A stretch of DNA of 36,117 nucleotides, taken from NCBI GenBank assembly GCA_944322885.1, contig CALUQH010000028.1, positions 1 through 36,117 on the forward strand, written 5' to 3'. The translations under genes were made by a program, and so were the position numbers. Source of the DNA: Candidatus Gastranaerophilales bacterium (GTDB lineage Bacteria > Cyanobacteriota > Vampirovibrionia > Gastranaerophilales > Gastranaerophilaceae). Positions 25,025 through 33,727 of this stretch are shown in pieces; within the stretch, counting starts at the first letter, position 1; every line of letters begins with the position of its first letter. The notes beneath the pieces are model-generated. The model did not search any database. It saw only the letters and a program-made list of their open reading frames with translations, and was not told the origin of the DNA.

Positions 25025-27010
25025 GTGACAGAAAGCACATGCATGGAAAAGCTTAGTTTATCGGAAAACGCGATAAAAGTTCTTGAAAAAAGATATTTAA
25101 AAAGGGATAAAGAGGGAAAATGTACAGAAACACCTGCTGATATGTTCAGACGTGTTGCAAGTACTATTGCCTCAGGAGATTTAAAATTCGGAAAAACACA
25201 GGCCGATGTTGATAAATTAACAGAAAGATTTTACAAAGCAATTACAAACTGCTATTTTATGCCGAATTCACCGACTTTGATGAATGCGGGCAGAGAATTA
25301 GGACAATTAGCGGCATGTTTTGTTCTGCCGGTTGAAGATTCTCTTGAAGGAATTTTTGAAACAGTTAAAAATACAGCATTAATTCATAAATCAGGAGGCG
25401 GAACAGGTTTTTCTTTTTCAAGATTAAGACCTAAAAACAGTGTTGTAAGATCAACTATGGGAGTATCTTCAGGCCCCGTATCATTTATGGAAGTATTCAA
25501 CGCTGCAACGGAAGCCGTTAAACAGGGCGGTACAAGACGCGGTGCTAATATGGGTATCTTAAGAGTTGACCACCCTGATATTTTAGACTTTATTGAATGT
25601 AAAAGCGATAACAATAAATTAAATAACTTCAATATTTCCGTAGCTATTACAGATAAATTCATGGAAGCTTTGAAAAACGGTACCGACTATGAACTTATCA
25701 ACCCGCAAAATAATACAGTTGCCGGCAGATTAAGTGCTAAAAAAGTATTTGATATGATTGTTGACGGAGCATGGAGAAACGGTGAACCGGGTATTATCTT
25801 CATTGATAAAATGAATGCAGATAACCCGACACCTTTAATCGGTGAAATAGAATCAACAAATCCTTGCGGAGAAGTTCCTCTGCTTGCTTACGAAGCATGT
25901 AATCTGGGCTCAATTAATCTTGGCAGAATGGTTGAAAACGGTTCTATCAACTGGGATTTATTAGCGGAAACGACAAGAACAGCTATCAGATTTTTGGATA
26001 ACGTAATTGCAGTCAACAATTATCCGCTTCCTCAAATTTCTGAAATGGTTCAAAACAACAGAAAAATCGGCCTCGGTGTAATGGGCTGGGCTGATATGCT
26101 TATGAAACTCGGTATTTCTTACGCATCAGAAGAAGGCACAAAATTAGCCGGTCAGGTTATGGAATTTATTGATTACGAATCTAAATGTGAATCAATTGAA
26201 CTTTCCAAAGAAAGAGGAAGATTTAATAACTTCAAAGGAAGCGTTTACGAAAGCCCAAATTATCTTTACAATAAATACAAAGGTAAATCAGCAGGTAAAA
26301 TCTCTGATGAACAGTGGAAAGAACTTGATGCTGAAATTGCTAAATACGGCATCAGAAACGCTACAACAACATGTATTGCACCAACCGGAACAATTTCGAT
26401 GATTGCAGGTGCCTCAGGCGGTGTTGAACCGTTATTCGGTCTTGTATTCTCAAGATTGATTATGGATGGCACAGAAATGCTTGAAGTAAATCCTATATTT
26501 AAAGATTACGCTGTAGAACACGGATTCTATTCGGAAAATCTTATGAAAGAAATTGCAAAAACAGGTTCTGTAGCTCATGTATCAGGGGTTCCTGAAACAG
26601 CTAAACATATCTTTGTAACAGCTCATGATGTTTCTCCATACTGGCACGTAAAAATGCAGGCTGCATTCCAGCTTCATACAGATAACGCCGTTTCAAAAAC
26701 AGTTAACTTTGAAGAACATGCAACACGCAAGGATATTGAAGAAGCTTATATTTTAGCTTACGAAAATAACTTGAAAGGGATAACAGTTTACAGAAACAAC
26801 TCCCGTCAGTTCCAACCGATGAATTTGGACGATAAGAAGAAGGACGAAGCTAAGGTTGAAGAAACTGTTGCGGAAGAAGTAAAAGAAGAAGAAGAATACA
26901 ACCCGACAGGTGAAATCAAGACAGTTAAATGTCCTGAATGCGGAAACGAAATCCAAATGGCTGAAGGATGTTTTATCTGTCTGAAATGCGGATATTCTGG
27001 TTGTTCATAG
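25025..27010 (+). CDS. nrdJ: Adenosylcobalamin-dependent (class II) ribonucleotide reductase
   Basis: Reduces ribonucleotides to deoxyribonucleotides with a cobalamin-derived thiyl radical, working with or without oxygen. From the GTG at 25025 it is 661 residues. The radical and acid-base triad is in TNPCGEVPLL (Asn279, Cys281, Glu283); the redox cysteine pair is Cys98 (AACFVLP) and Cys292 (YEACNLGSIN), with the family's 11-residue spacing. Also seen: KSGGGTGFSFSRLRP, KQGGTRRGANMGIL, APTGTISMIAGASGGVEP and a C-terminal zinc ribbon (CPECGNE, CLKCGYSGCS). No ATP cone is apparent. The upstream frame to an ATG at 24956 spans the -35/-10 region, so the GTG with GGAGG 6 nt before it is preferred. 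Implies a need for B12. Confidence 0.95.
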   Translation: MTESTCMEKLSLSENAIKVLEKRYLKRDKEGKCTETPADMFRRVASTIASGDLKFGKTQADVDKLTERFYKAITNCYFMPNSPTLMNAGRELGQLAACFVLPVEDSLEGIFETVKNTALIHKSGGGTGFSFSRLRPKNSVVRSTMGVSSGPVSFMEVFNAATEAVKQGGTRRGANMGILRVDHPDILDFIECKSDNNKLNNFNISVAITDKFMEALKNGTDYELINPQNNTVAGRLSAKKVFDMIVDGAWRNGEPGIIFIDKMNADNPTPLIGEIESTNPCGEVPLLAYEACNLGSINLGRMVENGSINWDLLAETTRTAIRFLDNVIAVNNYPLPQISEMVQNNRKIGLGVMGWADMLMKLGISYASEEGTKLAGQVMEFIDYESKCESIELSKERGRFNNFKGSVYESPNYLYNKYKGKSAGKISDEQWKELDAEIAKYGIRNATTTCIAPTGTISMIAGASGGVEPLFGLVFSRLIMDGTEMLEVNPIFKDYAVEHGFYSENLMKEIAKTGSVAHVSGVPETAKHIFVTAHDVSPYWHVKMQAAFQLHTDNAVSKTVNFEEHATRKDIEEAYILAYENNLKGITVYRNNSRQFQPMNLDDKKKDEAKVEETVAEEVKEEEEYNPTGEIKTVKCPECGNEIQMAEGCFICLKCGYSGCS

Positions 27011-27062
27011 GGAGCGTAGCCGCTTAAAACATAAGACTTATCCGTAAATAAGATTGAGAGCA

Positions 27063-27099
27063 AATACTACCCCTTAGTTGAGGGGTAGTATTTTTTGTA
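27063..27099 (+). terminator. Intrinsic terminator after nrdJ
   Basis: Stem ATACTACCCCT/AGGGGTAGTAT with a 6-nt loop followed by TTTTTT. It ends the nrdJ transcript about 55 nt beyond the stop codon. Confidence 0.9.
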
Positions 27100-27200
27100 A
27101 ATTAATGTTAATATTTATATATAAATATAGCATATTTTTTCTTTATGAGTTTTCATGAATGTATCAAGGCAAGTGTGTAATAATTTGAAAGGTATAAATT

Positions 27201-27770
27201 ATGGCAGACAGTATGGCAATCGGACCGGCAGTGTCAGTCGGAGGCAACAAAGTTCAAATGGAAGTAAAGCCTCATTTTGTTGTTACAAACAATAAAGGTA
27301 AATCTGCTACTTTCTCAAAAGACGAATTCACTAAACAGCTAAATAAAAATGCTGATAAAATTGAAAATGGCGAAAATTTCGAATTTAAAAAAGACAGAAC
27401 AGCTTTAAAAATTGCATCAATAGCAGTCGGAACCGCTGCAGCCGTAACCGGTATAATCAACTATAAAAAGATAGGTAAATTCTTCACGGGGCTGTTTAAA
27501 AGAATAAAGCCGGAGAAAGAAACAAACCTGCTTCAATCAAAAAGATATGCAAAATATTCAGCAAGTCAGGCTCAAATTGATGCCCATAAATATTTTCTTA
27601 AAAATGCAGATACAATAAACCTTTCTAAACAAGAAAGACAAAGAGTACTTGACGATGCCCGCGCCGCATTCGAAAACTATACTCCGGAAAAAGAATCGGA
27701 AAATCTTTTAAAAGCTTATTACAAAGCTAATGAGACAATAAATAATATAAAAAATTATATAAATGTATAA
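27201..27770 (+). CDS. Hypothetical protein with one central hydrophobic segment
   Basis: I do not recognise this protein. It has 189 residues, basic overall. Residues 1-60 are polar (KPHFVVTNNKGKSATFSKDEF). A hydrophobic stretch, ALKIASIAVGTAAAVTGIINY (about 68-88), could be a TM helix, flanked by Lys. The C-terminal half is helical and charged (SASQAQIDAHKYFLKNAD, ERQRVLDDARAAFENY). There is no N-terminal signal, so if membrane-bound it is a single internal anchor. AAAGG lies about 9 nt before the ATG. It has its own terminator and a 102-bp AT-rich space after the nrdJ terminator, so it is probably a separate unit. Confidence 0.7.
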   Translation: MADSMAIGPAVSVGGNKVQMEVKPHFVVTNNKGKSATFSKDEFTKQLNKNADKIENGENFEFKKDRTALKIASIAVGTAAAVTGIINYKKIGKFFTGLFKRIKPEKETNLLQSKRYAKYSASQAQIDAHKYFLKNADTINLSKQERQRVLDDARAAFENYTPEKESENLLKAYYKANETINNIKNYINV

Positions 27771-27802
27771 GATAAAATTAAGATAAAATAAGAATTAAAC
27801 TG

Positions 27803-27835
27803 ATAAAAAGACCACCATTAAGGTGGCCTTTTTAA
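27803..27835. terminator. Bidirectional intrinsic terminator
   Basis: AAAAAG-ACCACC-(ATTA)-AGGTGG-CCTTTTT: a short GC stem with an A tract on one side and a T tract on the other. It lies between convergent genes and touches the last codons of the minus-strand gene ending at 27832. Confidence 0.8.
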
Positions 27836-28755
27836 TCTCTTAAAACAGGAAAGCACCTTTTTACAAAAATCGAAATCAGCTTTCTTAGTACAAAAGGGAA
27901 ATGAGGTAATATGTCAAAATACATTCTTTTTACATTTTTGGGCAGAGAATATCTTCTATATTCACCAACCTTTGTCCGTTTGACATTTTTTTCTATTATT
28001 TCAACAGGGTAATTACTTACGGATTGTATTATTTCCTGCCATCCTTCAACGGTTGTGGAATTAACATTTACAAGACGCGGAAGCGAGCACTTCATAAAAG
28101 GTAAATTATAGTTTTCTATAAGCTGACGCCATTTAAATACCGCAATATTGTTGATATTCGCATAAACGTTAATTAAAACTTTATATGTATAGTTTCTGCT
28201 AACAAGAAGCTCCGTAAGTCCTATTTCATATTTTGTTATAATGAGCTGTTTAATTTTTTCATGTTTAATAGCACGCATGAAATCAGTAAAAAAATCCTGC
28301 GTGAAAATATTTTTCCTCAGCACAATAAAGTAACTTTGAATATGAGGTCTTTTAGACAAAAAATGCCCCCATCTTTTCTTGTAACCGTAGTTGTTTTTAG
28401 TAATCCCCCAAAAATCGCAAACTTCGTTTTCCATTTTAGAAAACACTTTATCCAACGGATACAAAGGTCCGTAGCAGCTGTCATTCGCAAAAATCAGTTC
28501 ATCAAATTCATTGAGCCTGTCTTTAAGATACAAAAAACCGCGTTTGTACGAACCGAAATCATATTCATCGTGTTTTTCAGCTATTATATACGATACAATT
28601 CCGTTTAACTTCGAAATCTCTTCCACCGGTAAATCGCAGCACGAAACAAAAACTATTGTCTGCGCAACTTCTTTTAAGCCGTTCAGATAATAAATTACAT
28701 AATCATCTATTAAGGAATCTTTATCGTAATGTGCAAATACAGCCGCTCTTTTCAT
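27832..28755 (-). CDS. Rhamnan synthesis protein F (RgpF)-like, probable glycosyltransferase
   Basis: Has 307 residues, cytosolic or peripheral. The RgpF family pattern is visible: AVFAHYDKDSLIDDYVIYYL (5-24), an alternating strand ending in VFVSCCDLP, YDFGSYKRGF (65-74), the central FANDSCYGPLYPL (89-101), CDFWGIT (113-119) and PHIQSYFIVLRKNIF (137-151). RgpF-type proteins take part in rhamnose-containing surface polysaccharide synthesis. Here no other polysaccharide gene is adjacent, so the polymer is unknown. The C-terminus is basic with a hydrophobic stretch (FPFVLRKLISIFV) that may touch the membrane. There is no Shine-Dalgarno; an extended -10 lies 6 nt before the ATG, as at ruvC. Confidence 0.82.
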   Translation of the reverse strand: MKRAAVFAHYDKDSLIDDYVIYYLNGLKEVAQTIVFVSCCDLPVEEISKLNGIVSYIIAEKHDEYDFGSYKRGFLYLKDRLNEFDELIFANDSCYGPLYPLDKVFSKMENEVCDFWGITKNNYGYKKRWGHFLSKRPHIQSYFIVLRKNIFTQDFFTDFMRAIKHEKIKQLIITKYEIGLTELLVSRNYTYKVLINVYANINNIAVFKWRQLIENYNLPFMKCSLPRLVNVNSTTVEGWQEIIQSVSNYPVEIIEKNVKRTKVGEYRRYSLPKNVKRMYFDILPHFPFVLRKLISIFVKRCFPVLRD

Positions 28756-28770
28756 ATTTAAATTATAACA
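28755..28770 (-). promoter_or_regulatory. Extended -10 promoter placed for a leaderless transcript
   Basis: Minus strand TGTTATAAT (TGn plus TATAAT, hexamer at 28762-28767) is followed by 6 nt and then ATG. Spacing and layout are the same as at ruvC, again without a ribosome site. Confidence 0.6.
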
Positions 28771-28782
28771 TAAAATCTGTAT

Positions 28783-28811
28783 TTGTATTTCAGGCTGTTT
28801 TGTAGTAATAT
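28783..28811 (+). promoter_or_regulatory. Promoter for pheT
   Basis: -35 TTGTAT (28783-28788), 17-bp spacer, -10 TAATAT (28806-28811). The start site would be near 28818, with a 29-nt leader containing GAGGG before the ATG. Confidence 0.5.
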
Positions 28812-28846
28812 GCGGTTATAGATTAATTAATAAGAGGGAATTTATA

Positions 28847-31312
28847 ATGCAGGTATCATTAAATTGGTTAAACGAATTTGTAGACTTATCAGATAAAGAT
28901 GTTGAACAAATAGCTCATGAGCTTACTATGAGCGGCTTAGAAGTTGAAGAAACAGAAGAGGTTAAACCCCAATTTACAAATATAAAAACCGTTAAAATTG
29001 AAAAAATAGACAATCACCCCAATTCTGATCACTTACACCTTGTGACTGTTAATACCGGTTCAGGATTAAAAACGGTTGTCTGCGGCGCTCAAAATATTAA
29101 AGAAGGGCAAATTGTCCCTTACGCATCAGTCGGCTCAAAAGTTCTGGACCGAAAAACAGGAGAAATGTTTACACTCACACCTGCAGTAATAAGAGGGGTT
29201 GAATCTCAGGGGATGCTTTGCTCTGCCGATGAATTGGGAGTGGCGGAAAGAAATTATCAGGAAGAAGACGGAATTTTAATATTAAACAGAATTTTCCCGG
29301 ATGTAAAAATCGGTGAAGACGTTGAAAATGTTCTTGGTTTTGAAAAAGATTACATATTACATGTTGCCCCGACCGCAAACCGCGGGGATCAGATGTCTGT
29401 TATCGGTATTGCAAGAGAATTGAGTGCAATTTTTGATAAACCGCTAAAATTCTCACCGCTTGAATGCACAAGAGATTTATCAACAGACAAATTTAAAGTT
29501 GAAATTATCGACAATGATGTATGCAAGTATTATTCACTCGGAATTTTAAAAAATATAAAAATTAAACCGTCTCCGGACTGGATGCAAAAAAGACTAATTG
29601 CATCAGGTGTTCGTGCAATTAATAATGCCGTAGATATTACAAACTACGTAATGCTTGAATACGGAACACCTTTTCACGCATTCGATTTAGATAAGCTCGA
29701 CGGCTATATATGTATAAGACGCGCAAAAGAAGGCGAAAAAATTATTACTCTTGACGGCACGGAAAGAGAGCTTACAAATGACAGCGTTCTCATCGCGGAT
29801 AAAGAAAAAGGTGTTTGCCTTGCAGGTGTGTTTGGCGGCGAAAACTCGGAAATTGACGGTAATACAAAAAATGTTGCACTGGAAGCAGCTTATTTCCCTC
29901 CTGTCTCCACAAGAAAATCTTCAAGAAGCGTGGGATACCGTTCTGAAGCTTCCGCCAGATTTGAACGCGGTGTTGATATTGAAGCAATAAGGCCTGCTTT
30001 AATGCGTGCTATGCAGCTTTTTGCAGAACTTGCCGATGCACAAATCGAAGGTGTTGTTGAAGCCGGTCAAAATAAGCTCACACCGCTTGAAATAACTCTC
30101 AGATATGCTCAGATAAAACGTATTTTAGGATGTGAGATTGCTCCCGAAAAATGTATAACAATTCTTGAAAAACTCGGGTTTGGAAAACTCGGCGGGAATG
30201 AAATGGCTGCAAAATTTTCTGTTCCGTCATTCAGAATGGGAGATGTTACAAGAGAAATTGATCTGATAGAAGAAATTGCAAGAATTAACGGCTATGACAA
30301 AATCACTACAACACTTCCAAACAAAAATGAAATGCCTGAAATCACTCTTGAAGAAAAAGTTTTGAAAAAAGTAAACGAAATTATGCTTTCCTCTGGGCTT
30401 GATGAAATTGTAACAAGTTCGCTTATAGGAAAACCGCTTTTAGACAGGTATATGCAGACCTATGATGATTCAAAGGCCGTTAAGGTTCTAAATTCCGCAA
30501 GTGAAGAATGCACAATGCTGAGACAAAATCTGGCAGCAAGCGTTCTTAACTGCATGAAAATGAATTACGATAACGGCCAAAAAACCTTCTGGGGTTTTGA
30601 AGTTGGTAAAAAATACATTATTACAGGGCAGGCCGATGAAAAATTAACCGGCGTTAAAGAGTCACGCGTGCTTGCAGGGGTTATGACCGGTGAAGTTGAA
30701 AATTCAAAATGGCAGGTCAAAACTCAAACAGATTTCTTTACCCTCAAAGGAGTTATTGAAAAACTCTTTGAAGAACTCGGAGTTTCAAAAAGAATTAAAC
30801 TCACAACCTGCGAAGATATAGACTACTTACATCCTTACAGAAGCGCAAAAGTAAATATCTTAGGTAAAAATCTTACAAATATAGGATATTTCGGTCAGCT
30901 TCACCCGATTTTAAAAGACAAATTGAAAATCAAAGGACAGGAAGTTTTCATTTTTGAAATTGACCTTGACGAAATAATCGGTATCATTAAAGAACATACA
31001 ACAAGATACAAAAAACTTCCTCAGTTCCCTGAAGTCAGACGTGATCTTGCCTTCATAATCAATGAAGAAGTAAGTTTTGACGATATTCAGCGTGTTATTA
31101 AAGGCGCTGTACAGCAAAATATTTTCAAAGGCTCTGAAATATTTGATGTTTATCAGGGCGAAAATATTGAAAAAGGTTTCAAAAGTCTTGCTTTCCGTAT
31201 AAAGATGCAGGATGAAAATGCAACTCTGACAGATGAAGTTATTGAACATCAGATGAATAATGTCCGTGCAAAACTTCAAAAAACTTATGCGGAAATCAGT
31301 TTCCGCGAATAG
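28847..31312 (+). CDS. pheT: Phenylalanine-tRNA ligase beta subunit
   Basis: Beta chain of the alpha2beta2 enzyme that charges tRNA-Phe. It has 821 residues, full bacterial length. Domains in order: N-terminal helix-turn (MQVSLNWLNEFVDL), EMAP-II-type tRNA-binding fold (about 40-150, NHPNSDHLHLVTVNTG, CSADELGV), the B3/B4 editing region (about 210-380, VDITNYVMLEYGTPFHAFD, RSEASARFERGVD), B5 (about 400-475), a catalytic-like domain (EECTMLRQNL, ENSKWQ) and the C-terminal ferredoxin-fold anticodon-binding domain (LPQFPEVRRDLAFIINEEVSF and on to the end). pheS is not upstream; an unlinked pheT is usual in cyanobacteria. GAGGG lies about 8 nt before the ATG. The next gene starts 7 nt later. Confidence 0.97.
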   Translation: MQVSLNWLNEFVDLSDKDVEQIAHELTMSGLEVEETEEVKPQFTNIKTVKIEKIDNHPNSDHLHLVTVNTGSGLKTVVCGAQNIKEGQIVPYASVGSKVLDRKTGEMFTLTPAVIRGVESQGMLCSADELGVAERNYQEEDGILILNRIFPDVKIGEDVENVLGFEKDYILHVAPTANRGDQMSVIGIARELSAIFDKPLKFSPLECTRDLSTDKFKVEIIDNDVCKYYSLGILKNIKIKPSPDWMQKRLIASGVRAINNAVDITNYVMLEYGTPFHAFDLDKLDGYICIRRAKEGEKIITLDGTERELTNDSVLIADKEKGVCLAGVFGGENSEIDGNTKNVALEAAYFPPVSTRKSSRSVGYRSEASARFERGVDIEAIRPALMRAMQLFAELADAQIEGVVEAGQNKLTPLEITLRYAQIKRILGCEIAPEKCITILEKLGFGKLGGNEMAAKFSVPSFRMGDVTREIDLIEEIARINGYDKITTTLPNKNEMPEITLEEKVLKKVNEIMLSSGLDEIVTSSLIGKPLLDRYMQTYDDSKAVKVLNSASEECTMLRQNLAASVLNCMKMNYDNGQKTFWGFEVGKKYIITGQADEKLTGVKESRVLAGVMTGEVENSKWQVKTQTDFFTLKGVIEKLFEELGVSKRIKLTTCEDIDYLHPYRSAKVNILGKNLTNIGYFGQLHPILKDKLKIKGQEVFIFEIDLDEIIGIIKEHTTRYKKLPQFPEVRRDLAFIINEEVSFDDIQRVIKGAVQQNIFKGSEIFDVYQGENIEKGFKSLAFRIKMQDENATLTDEVIEHQMNNVRAKLQKTYAEISFRE

Positions 31313-31319
31313 GGAAAAT

Positions 31320-31967
31320 ATGAAAAAATTTCTATTACTCATAGCCATAATTCTTCTAATTCCATTAAATGGATTTTGTGCCGATGTCATACCGCAAAAT
31401 GTAAGTCTTGAAAATACAAATACTTTCGGGTTGTATCAGGCTCCGGACAAACTTACTTTATACGAAGACCCATCAGAGAATTCACATATTATACACAGTA
31501 TAAGTTTTAGTGGAGAAAAAATTTTCCCGCCTGAGATAAAAGCTGATGACTTATTTGTAGTTTTTATCCCGTCAAAAGCTCTCGGGCTTCTTGCAGTAAC
31601 AGACGAAACAGAAGACTGGGTTCAGGTAATTTATGATAATTCAACTGGTGCTAAAGGCTGGCTGAAAAAAGGAGATGACCCTTACAGATTTATGACCTGG
31701 GTTATGTTTTATAATATGTACGGGAGAAAATACGGGCTAAAACTTTTAAAACAGGCGCCGGACAGTGCCAAAGATCTTCACACATCAACCGATGACAAAT
31801 CACAGGTTGTCGGTACGATTAATATGCCTCAGAAAATCAATTTGAGCGTTATAAGAGGGAACTGGGCATTAGTGAGCGTTTACGATATAGACAGAGTCCC
31901 TAAAACCGGATATATAAGATGGCGTTCGGATAACGGTGTTAAATATTATTTCCCGGACATAAGATAG
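31320..31967 (+). CDS. Exported protein with two SH3-like regions
   Basis: Has 215 residues from the ATG at 31320 (AGGG 5 nt upstream; the longer frame overlapping pheT is rejected because the signal peptide begins here). Signal peptide MKKFLLLIAIILLIPLNGFCA, then a mature periplasmic part. Two stretches look like bacterial SH3 barrels: residues about 45-110 (LYEDPSENSHIIHSI, WVQVIYDNSTGAKGWLKKG) and about 145-205 (LHTSTDDKSQVVGTINMP, WALVSVYDID, TGYIRWRSDNG). Bacterial SH3 domains often bind cell wall or mediate protein contacts. The Cys near the cleavage site (NGFC) does not form a good lipobox. Probably co-transcribed with pheT; no functional link visible. Confidence 0.75.
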   Translation: MKKFLLLIAIILLIPLNGFCADVIPQNVSLENTNTFGLYQAPDKLTLYEDPSENSHIIHSISFSGEKIFPPEIKADDLFVVFIPSKALGLLAVTDETEDWVQVIYDNSTGAKGWLKKGDDPYRFMTWVMFYNMYGRKYGLKLLKQAPDSAKDLHTSTDDKSQVVGTINMPQKINLSVIRGNWALVSVYDIDRVPKTGYIRWRSDNGVKYYFPDIR

Positions 31968-31969
31968 AA

Positions 31970-32029
31970 GGTAAGAAACTTAGCAGATAAGATGATAGGC
32001 TATTTATGCATATAGCTTACCTTTTTATT
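31970..32029 (+). terminator. Possible terminator after the pheT unit
   Basis: GGTAAG at 31970 pairs with CTTACC at 32016, and an inner stem AGGCTAT/ATAGCTT precedes TTTTTATT. The long loop and competing pairings make this weak, but a new promoter follows before rplI. Confidence 0.35.
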
Positions 32030-32070
32030 ATCGTATCTTCTATATCTTCTTTACAATCCGAAAAAAATAC

Positions 32071-32099
32071 TCGACATTAAGTTTTGTTTATTGTAGTAT
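32071..32099 (+). promoter_or_regulatory. Promoter for the rplI unit
   Basis: -35 TCGACA (32071-32076), 17-bp spacer, -10 TAGTAT (32094-32099), followed by a leader of about 34 nt with AAGGAG before the ATG. One mismatch to each consensus. Confidence 0.45.
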
Positions 32100-32139
32100 T
32101 GGCTTACTTGCGAGATATAAATAGAAAAGGAGATATAAA

Positions 32140-32643
32140 ATGCAGGTTATATTGAAAAAAGATGTACAAAACCTCGGCGAAGCAGGTGACATCGTTAATG
32201 TAAAAGACGGTTACGCAAGAAACTTCTTGCTTCCGCAGTCTGTTGCCGAAGTTGCAACTAAAGGCGCTTTGGAAAACAGAGAAAAGAATTTGGCAAGAAT
32301 TAAAGCTAAACAGGAAAAATTACACGCTGAAGCTTTAGAAACAGCTAAGAAAATTGAAGAATTTGCAAAACTTGAACTTTCTGCTAAAGCAGGTGAATCC
32401 GGCAAATTGTTCGGTACTATTACTACTAAAAAACTCGCTGAAGAACTTCTTGCAAAATCAGGTATTGAAGTTGACAGAAAAAATGTTTCTTTGAACGCTC
32501 CGATTAACAAAATCGGTGAATACAAAATGCTTATCAAATTAACTTCAAAAGTTAAATGCGAACTTGATGTTGTTGTAACAGCTTCAGAAGTTTTAAAAGA
32601 ATCTGTTGAAGAAGTTGAAGAAGCTACTGAAACAGAAGAATAA
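32140..32643 (+). CDS. rplI: 50S ribosomal protein L9
   Basis: Two-domain ribosomal protein that binds 23S rRNA and limits frameshifting. It has 167 residues: N-terminal domain MQVILKKDVQNLGEAGDIVNVKDGYARNFLLP with the L9 signature, long connecting helix (45-85, rich in Lys/Glu/Ala), C-terminal domain with GKLFGTITTKKLAEEL and an acidic tail (EEVEEATETEE) longer than usual. Strong AAGGAG ribosome site. Usual L9 neighbours (rpsF, rpsR, dnaB) are absent; instead a core-MetE-like gene starts 9 nt later with no terminator between. Confidence 0.97.
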   Translation: MQVILKKDVQNLGEAGDIVNVKDGYARNFLLPQSVAEVATKGALENREKNLARIKAKQEKLHAEALETAKKIEEFAKLELSAKAGESGKLFGTITTKKLAEELLAKSGIEVDRKNVSLNAPINKIGEYKMLIKLTSKVKCELDVVVTASEVLKESVEEVEEATETEE

Positions 32644-32652
32644 GGATATTTG

Positions 32653-33726
32653 ATGGCTCAAAACTCTGACTTGAAACTCAACTGTCTTGCAATAGGTTCT
32701 TTACCGCATACAAATTTAGATGAAGCAATGACTGTTGTCAGAGAAAATTTCAAATCAATCCCGTTTTGGCCGCAATTACCTAAAATAAGTAAAAACGAAG
32801 ACATGATTGTACAGTTTCTGGAAAACATGCCTTCGTTTTTTTCTGACGAAAAGTCAGAAAAAACATATCTGGAAACAGAAAGTGACAAATTCTTCTGCGA
32901 TATTGAACAATTTTTCTGCGACTATGAAGAAATTGTTTCTGATATAAATTCCGATACAATCGAAAAGTACGCAATAAATTATTCTTTATCATTTCCGAAA
33001 TTTATTGAGATTGTGAAAGAAACGACACCGGAATTTGCTAAAGGCCAAATTGTCGGGCCATTTACACTTGCAACAACACTTGTCGACAAATTTGGGAAGT
33101 GTGCAATCTATGATGAAACTCTGCGGGAAATAATTGTCAAAACGCTTACCTTAAAAGCCCTCTGGCAGATTAAACAGATAAAATCAGCTAATAAAAATAC
33201 AACACCAATAATTTTTATAGATGAACCTTCAATATCGCAGCTCGGGACATCGGCATTTATAACTATTTCACAGGAAGAAGTAATTTCAATGCTCAAAGAA
33301 ATTTCCGATTTGATAAAAGCCAACGGAGCAATGAGCGCTATTCATTGCTGCGGTAAATGTGACTGGACAGTTCCGATAAAAGCAGGGGTTGATATTATTA
33401 ATCTTGATGCATACACTTATGCACAAAATCTGAGTCTTTTTAACAATTATCTTAAAAAATATCTCGCTGAAGGACGAAAAATTGCCTGGGGAGTTGTTCC
33501 GACACTTAATCCTGAATTACTTTCAAAAGCGGACTTAGACAAAATGATTAATGTGTTTGAAAAAGCTGTAAAATATTTGACCGAAAAGGGAATTGATGAG
33601 AAAATTGTTATAGAAAATTCTTTGATAACTCCATCATGCGGAGCAGGGGTTTTAACAACGACTCTCGCAGAAAAAGCAATGAACCTTACTAAAGAATTAT
33701 CATACATATTAAAAGAAAGGTACTAA
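32653..33726 (+). CDS. Core methionine synthase-like protein (MetE C-terminal/UROD superfamily)
   Basis: Has 357 residues from the ATG with AAGG 8 nt upstream, about half the length of classical MetE. It lacks the folate-binding N-terminal domain. TIM-barrel features: LAIGSLPHTNLDEAM (12-26), GQIVGPFTLATTL (131-143), the IFIDEPSI (187-194) motif of MetE/UROD enzymes, a zinc-site pair in AIHCCGKCDW (His231, Cys233) and the third ligand in TPSCGAGVL (Cys329). Where MetE has Glu, the text reads NLDAY (Asp). Such short proteins are known as core-MetE, which transfers a methyl from a corrinoid donor to homocysteine, but related zinc methyltransferases act on other thiols or corrinoids. It is followed by a CooC-like ATPase and folD in one run. 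Confidence 0.78.
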   Translation: MAQNSDLKLNCLAIGSLPHTNLDEAMTVVRENFKSIPFWPQLPKISKNEDMIVQFLENMPSFFSDEKSEKTYLETESDKFFCDIEQFFCDYEEIVSDINSDTIEKYAINYSLSFPKFIEIVKETTPEFAKGQIVGPFTLATTLVDKFGKCAIYDETLREIIVKTLTLKALWQIKQIKSANKNTTPIIFIDEPSISQLGTSAFITISQEEVISMLKEISDLIKANGAMSAIHCCGKCDWTVPIKAGVDIINLDAYTYAQNLSLFNNYLKKYLAEGRKIAWGVVPTLNPELLSKADLDKMINVFEKAVKYLTEKGIDEKIVIENSLITPSCGAGVLTTTLAEKAMNLTKELSYILKERY

Positions 33727-33727
33727 T

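Noticed and set aside
30911..31390. Minus-strand ORF of 159 codons opposite the end of pheT
   Set aside because: Antisense shadow of conserved PheT residues, with Phe-rich low-quality composition.
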